A DNA stretch of 64,000 nt from Myxococcus eversor (lineage in GTDB: Bacteria > Myxococcota > Myxococcia > Myxococcales > Myxococcaceae): assembly GCF_010894455.1 (NCBI RefSeq), contig NZ_JAAIXY010000024.1, positions 1-64,000 on the forward strand, given 5' to 3'. Below the pieces are notes generated by a model. The model saw only the letters and a program-made list of their open reading frames with translations, did not search any database and was not told the origin of the DNA. The position numbers and the translations under genes are program-made. Shown here in pieces: positions 23,717 through 32,678 of this stretch. The stretch's first letter is position 1. Every line of letters begins with the position of its first letter.

Positions 23717-24009
23717 CCCTCGACGCCTGCTTCATCCGGGAGGTACTCGGCGGAATGAACCGCGTCGAGGCACTGCCGTGCCTTGTCCCTCTTCCTGGTA
23801 CGTGGGGTTTCAACTTCCAGTGCAACCGGAAGGGCACGCGGAAGGTGCGCCGTGTCCTGCGCGACTGGCACCGGACGCTGCTGCTCCGGCTCATCCACGG
23901 GGGCTGCAAGGCGCTGGTGCTGGAGGGCGACCTGGTGCTGACGCGGGAGGCGTTCGTCACGGCGCTCGCGGCGCGGCAGGTGCTCACGAAGGGCGGAGGT
24001 GCCGCGTGA
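23713..24009 (+). CDS. Hypothetical protein
   Basis: 98 residues from GTG 23713, coupled to the portal gene. Contains LPGTWGFNFQCNRKGTRKVRRVLRDWHRTLLLRLIHGG, a basic/aromatic segment. No family recognised. Confidence 0.5.
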   Translation: MTLDACFIREVLGGMNRVEALPCLVPLPGTWGFNFQCNRKGTRKVRRVLRDWHRTLLLRLIHGGCKALVLEGDLVLTREAFVTALAARQVLTKGGGAA

Positions 24010-24719
24010 AGCGGCTCCGTGTCATGGGGGCCGAGCTGGCGTTGAAGGTGGCGTCCGTGCTCGCCGACGTGGAGGGGGCGTCGGCAGCCCGGTGCGAGTG
24101 CGGGGAGTGGCTCAGGGAGGCCTGCGCCACCTGCACTCGGTGCGGAGCCTCGCCACCTCGATGGGAGGACGCCGGGGTGAGGGCGCGCCGCTGGCCTCGC
24201 TGCTCCTGCTGCTCGGAGCCGATGGACGCCAGCCGCCTCACGGCCTGCGTCCATTGTGCGGCCGCGCTTGAGCAGCGCGCGGTGCGGGAGGCGTTGGCGC
24301 GCCTGGTTGGTGCGCACGGTGAGGCGCCCGAAACGACAGGGGACCCGGGCGGAAACTCCTCGGAACCCGGGCAGTCGGTGCGCACCGCTGAACAGCCCGC
24401 CGCCGAACTGGACCTGGAAGAGCTCGAGCGCGTGGCCCGCGCGGCCGCACGGCACGACGACGGCTGGACTCTGGAGACCGCGGAGACGTCGCCCCACCTG
24501 GCCGAGGATCCGGCATCCTCCGTCCACCTGCCGCTCGACGTGAGGTGGACGGCCACCATCGTCACCCGAGCACCATGGAGCGTCCTGCTGGAGGTGGTGG
24601 GCAACGTCACCGCCGTGCCGGACCGGGCGCGCCACATCCTCGCCTTCCAGCCCCGCGTGGCCCTGGCCCTGCTCGCCGAGATGCGCCGCCTGCGTGAGGG
24701 GAGGGGTGGCGGGTGCTGA
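24006..24719 (+). CDS. Zinc-motif protein with Ead-like C-terminus
   Basis: 237 residues from GTG 24006. Two CxxC-type clusters: CECGEWLREACATCTRCGAS and RCSCCSEPMDASRLTACVHCAA (about 30-90) suggest a double zinc ribbon. The C-terminus (about 195-237, VVGNVTAVPDRARHILAFQPRVALALLAEMRRLRE) resembles Ead/Ea22 proteins. An early-type gene embedded in the head module. Confidence 0.5.
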   Translation: MKRLRVMGAELALKVASVLADVEGASAARCECGEWLREACATCTRCGASPPRWEDAGVRARRWPRCSCCSEPMDASRLTACVHCAAALEQRAVREALARLVGAHGEAPETTGDPGGNSSEPGQSVRTAEQPAAELDLEELERVARAAARHDDGWTLETAETSPHLAEDPASSVHLPLDVRWTATIVTRAPWSVLLEVVGNVTAVPDRARHILAFQPRVALALLAEMRRLREGRGGGC

Positions 24720-25549
24720 CGTCGTGCGTGCAGCGGTGGAGCGGGCGGCGGGCCAGCTACCGGCCTGCCGGCGAGCCGATCCGCGCCAGCGACTACGAGG
24801 TGGCACCCCTGGCGCGCGACACCGAGGCGCGGGCCTTCGTCGAGGAGCATCACTACAGCGGCTCCTACCCGGCTGCCCGGTGGCGCTTCGGACTCCATCG
24901 CCGGGGTCAGCTCGTGGGCGTCGCGGTGTTCTCCCAGCCCGTCAACGACAAGTCCCTGGCCGTCTTCCCTGGTGGGGCGGCCTCCGCGGTGGAGCTCGGG
25001 CGCTTCGTGCTGCTGGACGACGTGCCCGCCAACGGGGAGACGTGGTTCCTCGCGCGGGCCTTCGAGGTGCTGGCGCGCGACGGGGTGGTGGGCGTCCAGT
25101 CGTTCGCGGACCCGGAGCCGCGCACCACCGCGAGCGGCGAGGTGGTGTTCCCCGGGCACGTGGGCACCATCTACCAAGCGCACAACGCGGTGTACCGGGG
25201 ACGGGCGACGCCGCGTACGCTACACCTGCTGCCCGACGGGACGGTGTTCAGCGCCCGCGCGGCGCAGAAGGTGAGGGCGCGGGAGCAGGGCTGGCGGTAC
25301 GCCGTGGCGCAGCTGGTGGAGTCCGGCGCCCAGCAGCCCGCGCCCGGCGAGGACCTGCGCGGGTGGCTCCGGGAGTGGCTGCCCCGGGTGACGCGCCGAC
25401 AGCGCCACCGGGGCAATCACCGCTACCTGTGGGGGCTGCGTCCAGCAGTCCGCCGGCACCTGCCACCGTCGCTGCCGTACCCGAAGTGGGAAGTGCGGTT
25501 GGTGTCGGAACGAGCTGCGCTGAGCGGCCGCAGCCCGGGAAACGTGTGA
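24713..25549 (+). CDS. Mom-like DNA-modification protein
   Basis: 278 residues from GTG 24713. The core matches the Mu Mom-like GNAT-fold family: EEHHYSGSYPAARWRFGLH, GVAVFSQPVN, ELGRFVLLDDVPANGETWFLARAFEVLARDG, SFADPEPRT and HVGTIYQAHNAVYRGR. Mom converts adenine to a methylcarbamoyl derivative that blocks many restriction enzymes. The C-terminal 100 residues are basic and extra. Its place inside the head operon implies late expression, when genomes for packaging would be marked. Confidence 0.75.
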   Translation: MLTSCVQRWSGRRASYRPAGEPIRASDYEVAPLARDTEARAFVEEHHYSGSYPAARWRFGLHRRGQLVGVAVFSQPVNDKSLAVFPGGAASAVELGRFVLLDDVPANGETWFLARAFEVLARDGVVGVQSFADPEPRTTASGEVVFPGHVGTIYQAHNAVYRGRATPRTLHLLPDGTVFSARAAQKVRAREQGWRYAVAQLVESGAQQPAPGEDLRGWLREWLPRVTRRQRHRGNHRYLWGLRPAVRRHLPPSLPYPKWEVRLVSERAALSGRSPGNV

Positions 25550-25595
25550 TTAGAAATGCGCTGGTGACGTGGGGTAGTGCCTGCTTCGCGAAGCA

Positions 25596-25973
25596 TCAAG
25601 GACCGCAAGACCACGTCCGTACTTCTGTGCACTCGCAACGCCACTCATACCCGCCAGAGTCGCAGCAGATCAGGCTAACTCCCTGGCGTCTGCAGGTCCT
25701 GTCCTGAAAATTGGAACACGGTTCAGCGTCGCACGTGGGGGACGGCGTGGGGCACGCGATTGAGGTGCCATCGCACGTCACTCCCACTCCGTTCGTCGCG
25801 GTGCAGTTGACCGTCGTCGCCGGGCAACTCACCGAGCCCTGTGCACAGGTGGCGGTGCAGGCCGTCAACTCCTGAGACGAGGCGTTCATCTCCTCGCTCT
25901 CGGTGGTCACTCCTCCGCACCCCACAGCGAACGCGGCGGCGCACGCCAACACCAACAGCTTCAAGCTCTTCAT
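25596..25973 (-). CDS. Cys-rich lipoprotein (minus-strand moron)
   Basis: 125 residues. Lipoprotein signal MKSLKLLVLACAAAFAVGC. The mature region is Cys/Thr-rich (CTATCAQGSVSCPATTVNC, later CRRQGVSLICCDSGGYEWRCEC). GGGGATT lies upstream of the ATG. Convergent to the Mom-like gene and divergent from the metalloprotease gene, so it has its own promoter in 25974-26137. Typical lysogenic-conversion cargo. Confidence 0.7.
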   Translation of the reverse strand: MKSLKLLVLACAAAFAVGCGGVTTESEEMNASSQELTACTATCAQGSVSCPATTVNCTATNGVGVTCDGTSIACPTPSPTCDAEPCSNFQDRTCRRQGVSLICCDSGGYEWRCECTEVRTWSCGP

Positions 25974-26137
25974 GGTGAATCCCCTGTCGTGAGGGTGTGC
26001 GAGCGAGAGGACGACCGGGCTGGTGGCATCTTCGGCAATTCATGCGACAGCCGCAATTCGCGCCGCCGCATGGGTCGGTAGCGCCCGGGGCTCCGATGCC
26101 CATCGCACAGGTGGCGCGGACCGCGTCCTCACCTGCG

Positions 26138-26611
26138 ATGACGCTCGGGCCCATGCGTTCCCGTGCAGACGCAAGCCGTGTCCTATCGCGCCAGAGTAGG
26201 CCGCCCGCCGTCACCATCGGTGGGCTGCCCCGGGCGCTTCCTCGCGTCCGCTTCGTTCGCCACCGCAGCCCCCACGCCCTGGCGCGCGTCTACTTCCGCC
26301 CCATGGGGCTGCGGCCTCGTGACGTTGCTGAGTGGCCCGCCATGCGTCGGGGCATCCTTGCCATGGGTGCATGGGCCTTCGCTGGACGGCGGCCGAAGGG
26401 GTCCGTGGTTCACTACTGGGCGGCACCCAGCGTCTCCCCGCTCCACCTCGCCTACATCCTCGGGCACGAGGTGGGGCACGTCTCGGGCAAGCAGCTGCGC
26501 TCCCGGCGCAACGCGTGGAGGGAGGAACTGCGCGCGGACGAGTACGGCGCGGCGGCGTACCTGTCGCTGAAGCACGTCCTTGCCGTTGCTGGGAAGGCTG
26601 GTGCCGCGTGA
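26138..26611 (+). CDS. HExxH zinc protease-like protein
   Basis: About 157 residues; the start is uncertain (ATG 26138 or 26153; frame open from 25997). The convincing part is the C-terminal 100 residues: HLAYILGHEVGHVSGKQ, then EELRADEYGAAAYLSLKHV, giving HExxH plus a downstream Glu/Asp as in M48- or ImmA/IrrE-type metallopeptidases. The upstream segment may be partly non-coding. It is the third peptidase-like gene of the head module. Confidence 0.6.
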   Translation: MTLGPMRSRADASRVLSRQSRPPAVTIGGLPRALPRVRFVRHRSPHALARVYFRPMGLRPRDVAEWPAMRRGILAMGAWAFAGRRPKGSVVHYWAAPSVSPLHLAYILGHEVGHVSGKQLRSRRNAWREELRADEYGAAAYLSLKHVLAVAGKAGAA

Positions 26612-26859
26612 GTCCCGGAACCGGGGAGGAGCACGCCGCGGCGGAGGTCCAGCGGCAGTTCGCGATGATTGAGTGGCTGGAGCAGCAGAGCCCGATTCTG
26701 ACGGCGTTCCCCTTCGCCGCGCTGCCGCCGGAGCCGCTCATGATGTGCCGCACGCCGCTGGCGTCGTCGCTGGATGCGAGCTGGCACGCGGAGCCGGAAG
26801 GGTGCCCGACCTGGACGGACGCTGCGGAGTGCCAGTGCATGCGAGGGGGCGAGGCGTGA
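26608..26859 (+). CDS. Hypothetical protein
   Basis: 83 residues from GTG 26608, overlapping both neighbours. N-terminal helix (EEHAAAEVQRQFAMIEWLEQQSPIL) and C-terminal WHAEPEGCPTWTDAAECQCM with three cysteines. No family recognised. Confidence 0.5.
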   Translation: MSPGTGEEHAAAEVQRQFAMIEWLEQQSPILTAFPFAALPPEPLMMCRTPLASSLDASWHAEPEGCPTWTDAAECQCMRGGEA

Positions 26860-27197
26860 GGCCTCTCGTCCTGGATGTGTTGCTGAAGGCGCCGGGGGCC
26901 GCTCTTCGCGCACTCTTCAACTCCCCGAAGACGCACGACTACACGGAGCGGTACTGGGGGCACGACTACTCCATTCAGGAGGTCCGCGACGATGGCCGGA
27001 GCCTCACTGCCATGGGGTGGGGCTGCGGCATCGAGGAAGGCCACTTCCTGCTTCTCCGGAACGGGGCTGGATCCACGCGCTACCTCGTCCGGCGCATTCG
27101 GTACATGGCCGACCCTCACGACATGTGGAGCGCGAGCCTGGAGTTCGCGCCGCGTCAGGGGCCGTCGCCAGAGACAGAGGACGGCGCCGGACGGTGA
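26856..27197 (+). CDS. Hypothetical protein
   Basis: 113 residues from GTG 26856. Mixed alpha/beta appearance with aromatic residues (TERYWGHDYSIQEV, GCGIEEGHFLLLRNGAG, YMADPHDMWSASLEF). No family recognised; coupled to the head-morphogenesis gene by a 4-bp overlap. Confidence 0.5.
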   Translation: MRPLVLDVLLKAPGAALRALFNSPKTHDYTERYWGHDYSIQEVRDDGRSLTAMGWGCGIEEGHFLLLRNGAGSTRYLVRRIRYMADPHDMWSASLEFAPRQGPSPETEDGAGR

Positions 27198-28411
27198 GCA
27201 CCGGCCCGACGATGAACGAGGAGCTGCTGGAGCGCTCCATCGCCCACGGGGTGCAGGTTGAGCGCTACAAGGCGGGCCTCGTTCGGCGCGTGGTGGAGGT
27301 GCTCAACGAATCCGAGGAGGACCTGGAAGCCGAGCTGACGAAGCGCCTGTCCCGCATCGAGGCGGCGGGCGGGTACGACGCCGGGCCCCAGGTGACGAAG
27401 CGCCTGGAGGAGATGCTGGCCCGGGTGGGCGGCGTGCGCGCCGAGGCGTACGGCACGGCGATGGGGCTCATGACGGAGGAGCTGGGCGCCTTCGCGCTGC
27501 ACGAAGCCAGGTGGCAGGCGGCGGTGCTGCAGGAGACGCTCATCGTCGAGCTGTCCGTGGCCACGCCCTCCGCGGAGGTGCTGCGCGCGGCCGCCTTCTC
27601 TCGGCCCTTCGAGGGGCACGTGCTGAAGGACTGGGCGGACTCGCTCGCCCCCGCCGACGTGGACAGGCTGGGGCGCGTAGTGCGCCAGGGCGTGGTGGAG
27701 GGCAAGACGACGCAGCAGATGGTGCGCGAAGTCATGGGCACCCGCGCGGAGGGCTACTCCAACGGGATTCTGGAGACGAGCCGGCGCAACGCGGAGTCGG
27801 TGATTCGCACCGCCACCAGCCACGTCGCCACCCAGGCCCGGGAGGAGGTGTTCAAGGCGAACGCGGACATCGTCCAGTCCGTCCGCATGGTGGCCACCCT
27901 CGATGGCCGCACCACGCTGGGGTGCATGGCGCTGGACGGGAAGGTGTTCCCCGTGCGCGACGGACGCCGTCCTCCCTTCCACCGAGGCTGTCGCACAACC
28001 ACGTCGCCCGTCATTGACGGCGTGAAAATGGTGGGAGACCGGCCCTCTGTCACGGACACACGCACAAGGCGTCAGCGGGACATCGACTTCCGCGCCGAGG
28101 CCAAGGCCAAGGCGGGCGAGGCGCGCTGGACGGCCATGTCCGAGAAGGAGCGCGCGGCCGCCATCTCCCGTCAGCGCCAGAAGTGGACGCGGGAGAACGT
28201 CGGCCAGGTGCCGAAGGGCCTGTCCTACGAGGAGTGGCTCCGGAAGCAGCCCACGCCATTCCAGGACGAGGTGCTCGGGCCCACGCGCGCCCGGTTGTGG
28301 CGCGACGGCCGCTTGCCGTTGGGGCGCTTCACCGACGCCAGCGGGAAGACGCTGACGCTGGAGCAACTGCACGCGGCGGAGGCCGCGTCTTTCAAGCGGG
28401 CGAAGTTGTAA
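27194..28411 (+). CDS. Phage head morphogenesis protein (MuF-like)
   Basis: 405 residues from GTG 27194. A helical N-terminal two-thirds leads to the MuF signature: ATLDGRTTLGCMALDGKVFPV followed by PPFHRGCRTTTSPV (about residues 233-270), the conserved D-x-R-T...C...G...P-x-H-x-x-C-R block. In Mu and SPP1, homologues are minor head proteins carried in or on the procapsid. A basic C-terminal extension follows. Confidence 0.85.
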   Translation: MSTGPTMNEELLERSIAHGVQVERYKAGLVRRVVEVLNESEEDLEAELTKRLSRIEAAGGYDAGPQVTKRLEEMLARVGGVRAEAYGTAMGLMTEELGAFALHEARWQAAVLQETLIVELSVATPSAEVLRAAAFSRPFEGHVLKDWADSLAPADVDRLGRVVRQGVVEGKTTQQMVREVMGTRAEGYSNGILETSRRNAESVIRTATSHVATQAREEVFKANADIVQSVRMVATLDGRTTLGCMALDGKVFPVRDGRRPPFHRGCRTTTSPVIDGVKMVGDRPSVTDTRTRRQRDIDFRAEAKAKAGEARWTAMSEKERAAAISRQRQKWTRENVGQVPKGLSYEEWLRKQPTPFQDEVLGPTRARLWRDGRLPLGRFTDASGKTLTLEQLHAAEAASFKRAKL

Positions 28412-28446
28412 CGGGCCCGCGCGCAGGACGAGAGGAGAGGACGCAC

Positions 28447-29202
28447 ATGCCGTTCGAGTGGCAGCCGGAGCTGGAGAAGCTGGATGAGGTGCCCGAGACG
28501 TACCGCGGGTTGTACGCGAAGAAGGACGGCGCGGAGGGCGAGGCCCCGAAGTTCACCCTCGACGCCGACCTGGCGAAGCGGATGGACACCTCCGCCCTCG
28601 CCAACACACTGAAGAAGGAGCGCGACATCGGCAAGGAGCTGAAGAGCCAGCTCGCCGGATTCACGAAGCTGGGGAAGGCGCCAGAGGAAGTCGAGAGACT
28701 GGTGGCCGACTTGCGCGCGGAGCTGGCCGAGGCGCGGAAGGGGAAGGAGGGCGCGGACGCGTGGGACAAGCAGCGCGCCACGCTGGAGGCGAACCACACC
28801 AAGACCCTGGGCGAGAAGGATGCCGAGGTGAAGCGGCTGACGTCCGTCATCCACAAGCGCATCGCCGAGTCCGCTGTCCGAGACGCGCTCGTGAAAAATG
28901 AAGGGGCTGTCGATCTTCTCTTACCAATCGTCGCGCCCAACGTGACTTTGGTGGAGGAAGACGGTGATTTTTTGGTCCGGATTACTGACGAGAAGGGCAA
29001 CCCTCGCGACAGCAAGTCGGGCAGCCCCATGACGGTCGAAGAGTACGTCCTGGAGCTCAAGAAGGATCCGCGCTTCGCTCGTGCCTTCAAGGGCACGGGT
29101 TCCTCGGGCGGTGGGACGCCCCCGGGGGCGAACTCGGGAGGGATTCCCGGGAGTACGAAGATGACCCCGCTGGATCGCATCTCCAAGGGGTTGAAGAAGT
29201 AG
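28447..29202 (+). CDS. Scaffolding protein
   Basis: 251 residues; ATG 28447 after GAGAGGA. A long charged helical centre (LKSQLAGFTKLG, VERLVADLRAELAEARKGKEG, about 55-145) and a Gly/Ser-rich C-terminus with a basic end (DRISKGLKK) fit phage capsid scaffolds. Its position immediately before the major capsid gene agrees. Confidence 0.75.
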   Translation: MPFEWQPELEKLDEVPETYRGLYAKKDGAEGEAPKFTLDADLAKRMDTSALANTLKKERDIGKELKSQLAGFTKLGKAPEEVERLVADLRAELAEARKGKEGADAWDKQRATLEANHTKTLGEKDAEVKRLTSVIHKRIAESAVRDALVKNEGAVDLLLPIVAPNVTLVEEDGDFLVRITDEKGNPRDSKSGSPMTVEEYVLELKKDPRFARAFKGTGSSGGGTPPGANSGGIPGSTKMTPLDRISKGLKK

Positions 29203-29370
29203 CACCCGTCGCAGGTGCGCGTGATGCGGCCCGCGACAAACCGGGAGGGATTCCCGGCGGCAGTCACTCTTCCTCAAAGCCAGACATGACCGAGGGCTTC
29301 TGACAGCCCCGCCCTTGGCGCACCCACCGCCTGTCTTTCTTTCCCTCGCTCCGAGGAGGAGCGCCTTCCT

Positions 29371-30291
29371 ATGCCTTCAATCACCCTTGTCGAAGCCGCC
29401 AAGCTCAGCCAGGACGACCTGGTCGGTGGAATCATCGACAACATCGTCACCGTCGACGCCTTCTACCAGCGCCTCCGCTGGGAGTCCGTGGAAGGGCCGG
29501 CCATCGTCTACAACCGCGAGTCCTCGCTGGGCGACGTGCAGATGCTGGGCGTCGGCGGCACCATCACCGCCAAGTCGCCCACCACCTTCGTCCAGGTGAC
29601 GAGCGCCCTGAAGCGCATTATCGGCGACGCCGAGGTGGACAACTTCATCGAGGCGACGCACTCGGACACCACCGACCAGAAGGCGCTCCAGGTGGCCGGG
29701 AAGGCCAAGGCGGTGGGCCGCAAGTACGCCAACCTGCTCGTCAACGGCACCGGTGCCAATGACGAGTTCGAGGGCCTGCTGGGGCTGGTGAGCGCGGGCC
29801 AGACGCTGGTGGCCGGGCCGAACGGCGCCGTCCTCTCGTTCGACTTGCTGGACCAGCTCCGGCAGAAGGTCACCGCGAAGGACGGGAAGCTCGACTTCTA
29901 CATGATGTCGGGCCGCACCATTCGCTCCTTCAAGAAGCTGCTGCGTGCGCAGGGCGGTGCCGGCATCATCGAGACGGTGGAGCTGGCGGACGGCGTGGAG
30001 GAGGTCCTCGTGTACGAGGGCGTCCCCATCTTCAGGAACGACTGGATTCCCACCAACCAGACGCAGGGCACCAGCACCACCTGCACCTCCATCATCGCCG
30101 GGTGCCTGGACGACGGCACCCGCAAGGTGGGCATCGCTGGCCTGCACGCGAAGAAGCAGATGGGCATCCACGTCGCTGACATCGGCGAGGCGGAGCTGAA
30201 GGACGAGTCCATCACCCGCGTGAAGTTCTACTGCGGCCTGGCCGTGTTCAGCGACCTGGGGCTGGCGGTGCTCCAGGGCGTGACGGACTGA
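29371..30291 (+). CDS. Major capsid protein
   Basis: 306 residues; ATG 29371 preceded by GAGGAGG. An N-terminal helical arm is followed by beta-rich HK97-type sequence: IVYNRESSLGDVQMLGVGG, KAVGRKYANLLVNGTG, DFYMMSGRTIRSFKKLL, YEGVPIFRNDWIPTNQT, and a terminal VKFYCGLAVFSDLGLAVLQGV. Strong start signal, position after scaffold and a long 168-bp leader all fit the most expressed structural gene. Confidence 0.85.
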   Translation: MPSITLVEAAKLSQDDLVGGIIDNIVTVDAFYQRLRWESVEGPAIVYNRESSLGDVQMLGVGGTITAKSPTTFVQVTSALKRIIGDAEVDNFIEATHSDTTDQKALQVAGKAKAVGRKYANLLVNGTGANDEFEGLLGLVSAGQTLVAGPNGAVLSFDLLDQLRQKVTAKDGKLDFYMMSGRTIRSFKKLLRAQGGAGIIETVELADGVEEVLVYEGVPIFRNDWIPTNQTQGTSTTCTSIIAGCLDDGTRKVGIAGLHAKKQMGIHVADIGEAELKDESITRVKFYCGLAVFSDLGLAVLQGVTD

Positions 30292-30305
30292 GCGACGCGC
30301 TTCTC

Positions 30306-30350
30306 GGCCGGGCCTGCCCGCGGGGACTTCCTGCCTGGGTGGGCCCGGCC
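30306..30350 (+). terminator. Hairpin after major capsid gene
   Basis: GGCCGGGCC (30306-30314) pairs perfectly with GGCCCGGCC (30342-30350). It begins 15 bp after the capsid stop. There is no T tract; it may be a partial terminator or mRNA-stabilising hairpin that favours capsid expression. Confidence 0.4.
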
Positions 30351-30400
30351 CTCAACCTCGCGCCCGGCGTGTGCTGGGCGCATTCCCTGTGGAGCAGGAC

Positions 30401-30868
30401 ATGGCTGGAAACCGACTGACGGTGGACGTGGCGTTGGTGGGGCCGCGCGAGGGGGATACGTGCAGCCTCGCGGGCTTCGACTTCAAGGACGGAGTGGCCG
30501 AGGTGCCGAGACACGCGGCGACGGCCCTTCACATTCTCGGCAAGTACCACAACGCCTTCCAGGTGGACTCGCGCGAGTATGAGGAGGCCCAGGCGAAGTG
30601 GGCGAAGGAGAAGGCGAGCGCGGAGTCCGCCGGCGCTGCGGACCCGAAGCTGGTGTCCGCGCTGGAGGACGCCCAGTCGCACATCGATGCGCAGAACGCG
30701 GAGATGGAGCGGCTGCGAGCGCTGCTGCGTGAAACGCAGGGGCTGGTGCCGAGCGCCGCGAAGGCCCAGGCGACGACGGAGCTGACGAAGGCCCCGGAAG
30801 AGCCCGCCCCGGCCGACGCGAAGGGCCCCAAGGCGCCGAAGGCCCCCAAGGCGCCGAAGGGCGAATAG
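30401..30868 (+). CDS. Hypothetical structural protein
   Basis: 155 residues. A beta-like N-terminal domain (LTVDVALVGPREGDTCSLAGFDFKDGVAEVPRHAA), a helical centre (AQSHIDAQNAEMERLRALLRETQ) and a Lys/Pro/Ala tail (KGPKAPKAPKAPKGE). Between major capsid and connector; possibly a head-decoration or head-tail linker protein. No firm family. Confidence 0.55.
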   Translation: MAGNRLTVDVALVGPREGDTCSLAGFDFKDGVAEVPRHAATALHILGKYHNAFQVDSREYEEAQAKWAKEKASAESAGAADPKLVSALEDAQSHIDAQNAEMERLRALLRETQGLVPSAAKAQATTELTKAPEEPAPADAKGPKAPKAPKAPKGE

Positions 30869-30886
30869 GCCGAGGAGCAACCGCCC

Positions 30887-31378
30887 ATGCCCATTGACGC
30901 GACGCCGGGCGGCCCTGCCGCCGACTCGTACTGCACCCTGGTGGAGGCGGACGCCTACCACTCCGCGCGCGCGCACAACGCGGCGTGGGAGTCCGCCACC
31001 GTTGAGCAGAAGGAGCGCCACCTGAAGTGGGCCACGAGCCTCTTGGACACCCACTTCCAGTACCTGGGCGCGCGCGTCAGCGACGCCCAAGCGCTGGCGT
31101 GGCCCCGGCGTGGCGTGCGTCTGGACGGCGTGGACGTGTCGCCCCTCACCGTGCCGCTGCGCTTGCGCGGCGCGGTGGCGGAGTTCGCCTTCCGCCTCAT
31201 GCCCGAGGACTGGACGGCGGGGCTGGGGCCCGTGGTGGACCAGGGCGTCCAGGTGGGACCGCTGAAGACGACGGCGGAGACGCACGTGCCCATTCCGGCC
31301 CAGGTGGCGCAGATGCTGGCGCCGCTGGTGCGCCCGCGGCCGGCGGGCATTGGCTCCCTGCAGGTGGTGCGAGGGTGA
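30887..31378 (+). CDS. Head-tail connector, DnaT-like fold
   Basis: 163 residues. The phrases DSYCTLVEADAYHSARAHNAAW, KERHLKWATSLLDTHFQYLGARVSDAQALAWPRRGV and the following LRGAVAEFAFRLM match the phage adaptor family annotated as DnaT-like ssDNA-binding proteins, in fact head completion/adaptor proteins by position. It sits on the portal as the first connector. Confidence 0.75.
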   Translation: MPIDATPGGPAADSYCTLVEADAYHSARAHNAAWESATVEQKERHLKWATSLLDTHFQYLGARVSDAQALAWPRRGVRLDGVDVSPLTVPLRLRGAVAEFAFRLMPEDWTAGLGPVVDQGVQVGPLKTTAETHVPIPAQVAQMLAPLVRPRPAGIGSLQVVRG

Positions 31379-31764
31379 GTGCCCAGGCGGACAGGCTGGC
31401 GCGCAAGGCTCTCGCGCTGCTGGAGAAGTACGGGGAGGAGGCCTTCCTCACCCGACGCACGACGGGGGAGTACGACGTCGCCACCTCGGCGCCGGCAGTG
31501 ACGGTGGCCAGCCATGAAGTGAAGGTGCTGGTGCTGGCCGACAGCGGGCAGGACAAGGAGGGCGACTCGCTGGCGAAGGGCAGCACGGTGAAGGCCGCTC
31601 GCCGCAAACTGCTGGTGGCGGCCGGCGGCCTGGCCGTAGTGCCGGTGCCAGGTGACGAGGTGGGCCCGCTGGAGGTCCGCACCTGGACAGTCCTCGCGAC
31701 GGACCCGCCCGTCCAACTCGGCGGGACGCCCATCCTCTTCACGCTGCGGGTGGCCTCGACATGA
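31375..31764 (+). CDS. Head closure protein
   Basis: 129 residues from GTG 31375. Beta-rich in the second half (KVLVLADSGQDKEGDSLAKGSTVKAARRKLLVAAGGLAVVPVPGDEV). It occupies the stopper/head-closure position between the adaptor and the gp10-like protein; assignment is by position and length. Confidence 0.6.
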   Translation: MSAQADRLARKALALLEKYGEEAFLTRRTTGEYDVATSAPAVTVASHEVKVLVLADSGQDKEGDSLAKGSTVKAARRKLLVAAGGLAVVPVPGDEVGPLEVRTWTVLATDPPVQLGGTPILFTLRVAST

Positions 31765-32228
31765 GCACCGTCAAGCGCACGGACGCCAAGGTCCGCAAGG
31801 GTGCCAGCTTCTCCCGGCAGGTGGAGGCCTTCGTCGGCATGGCGAAGGAGCGCGCCAACGTCGTGGTGCGGAAGACAGCCCTCGGCTTGCTCGCCAACGT
31901 CGTGGAGGCGTCGCCGGTGGACACCGGGCGCTTCCGGGGCAACTGGCAGGTGGGCATCGGCGCGCGGCCCTCGGGCACCACGGAGGACTCAGACAAGGAC
32001 GGCAGCGGCGTCGTCACCGCCGCGGCGTCCCAGCTCGAGGCCGCGACGCTGGGCAACACGGTGTACGTCACCAACAACCTGCCGTACGCCCGCCGGCTGG
32101 AGTTCGGCCACTCGGCCCAGGCTCCACGCGGCATGGTGCGCATCACCGTCGCCCGCCTGCGAGAAATCCTCGAGGGGGCGGTGGAGGACGCGAAACAGGG
32201 TGGGGGTGGAGGGGGCGGTGGCACGTGA
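31761..32228 (+). CDS. HK97 gp10-family tail completion protein
   Basis: 155 residues. ASPVDTGRFRGNWQVGIG and NTVYVTNNLPYARRLEFGHSAQAPRGMVRITV are the gp10-like signatures (VDTGxLRxSW, PYAxxLExG). A Gly8 run ends the protein. It joins head and tail. Confidence 0.82.
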   Translation: MSTVKRTDAKVRKGASFSRQVEAFVGMAKERANVVVRKTALGLLANVVEASPVDTGRFRGNWQVGIGARPSGTTEDSDKDGSGVVTAAASQLEAATLGNTVYVTNNLPYARRLEFGHSAQAPRGMVRITVARLREILEGAVEDAKQGGGGGGGGT

Positions 32229-32650
32229 GCACCGTCCTGCTGGACATCACCCAGGCGCTGGAGGCGCGAGTGGTGGAGGTGCTGGAGCCCGTGCTGGGCC
32301 CCGGCCACCTGGCCTTCCCCAACGTGCCCTTCACCCCGGTGGCGGGCACCCCTTGGGCGAAGGTGGACCACCTGCCGGCGCGCACCGCGGCGGGCAGCGC
32401 GGGCGTGGACGCGTACACGCGCCGCCCCGGCGTCCTCCAGGTGTCCCTCTTCTTCCCCCTGGGCGCGGGGACAGCTCCTTCCCTCATTGCCGCCCAGGCG
32501 GTGTGTGACGGCTTCAAGCGGGGCACCACGCTGGCGCGCGGGGACACCACCGTCCGCGTCCAGTCCGCCTCCGTCGCCCCGGGTTTCCGCGACGAGCCGT
32601 GGTGGGCGGTGCCTGTCTCCGTCTGGTGGTTGGTGCACTCAATCGACTGA
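32225..32650 (+). CDS. Tail terminator-like protein (DUF4128-like)
   Basis: 141 residues from GTG 32225. DITQALEARVVEVLEPVLGPGHLAFPN, YTRRPGVLQVSLFFPLGAGTAPSLIAAQAVCDGFKRG fits the tail terminator fold placed between gp10 and the tail tube gene in long-tailed phages. It caps the tail tube. Confidence 0.72.
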   Translation: MSTVLLDITQALEARVVEVLEPVLGPGHLAFPNVPFTPVAGTPWAKVDHLPARTAAGSAGVDAYTRRPGVLQVSLFFPLGAGTAPSLIAAQAVCDGFKRGTTLARGDTTVRVQSASVAPGFRDEPWWAVPVSVWWLVHSID

Positions 32651-32678
32651 GCCGCCACGAGCGGCAGGAGGTACTCAC

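Noticed and set aside
25997-26137. N-terminal extension of the HExxH protein
   Set aside because: Composition is not protein-like and no ribosome site is seen; the region is better explained as the divergent promoter of the lipoprotein gene.
29203-29370. GGGAGGGATTCCCGG repeats around the scaffold end as a terminator
   Set aside because: The repeated string occurs twice but forms only short imperfect hairpins without a T tract; kept as plain capsid leader.
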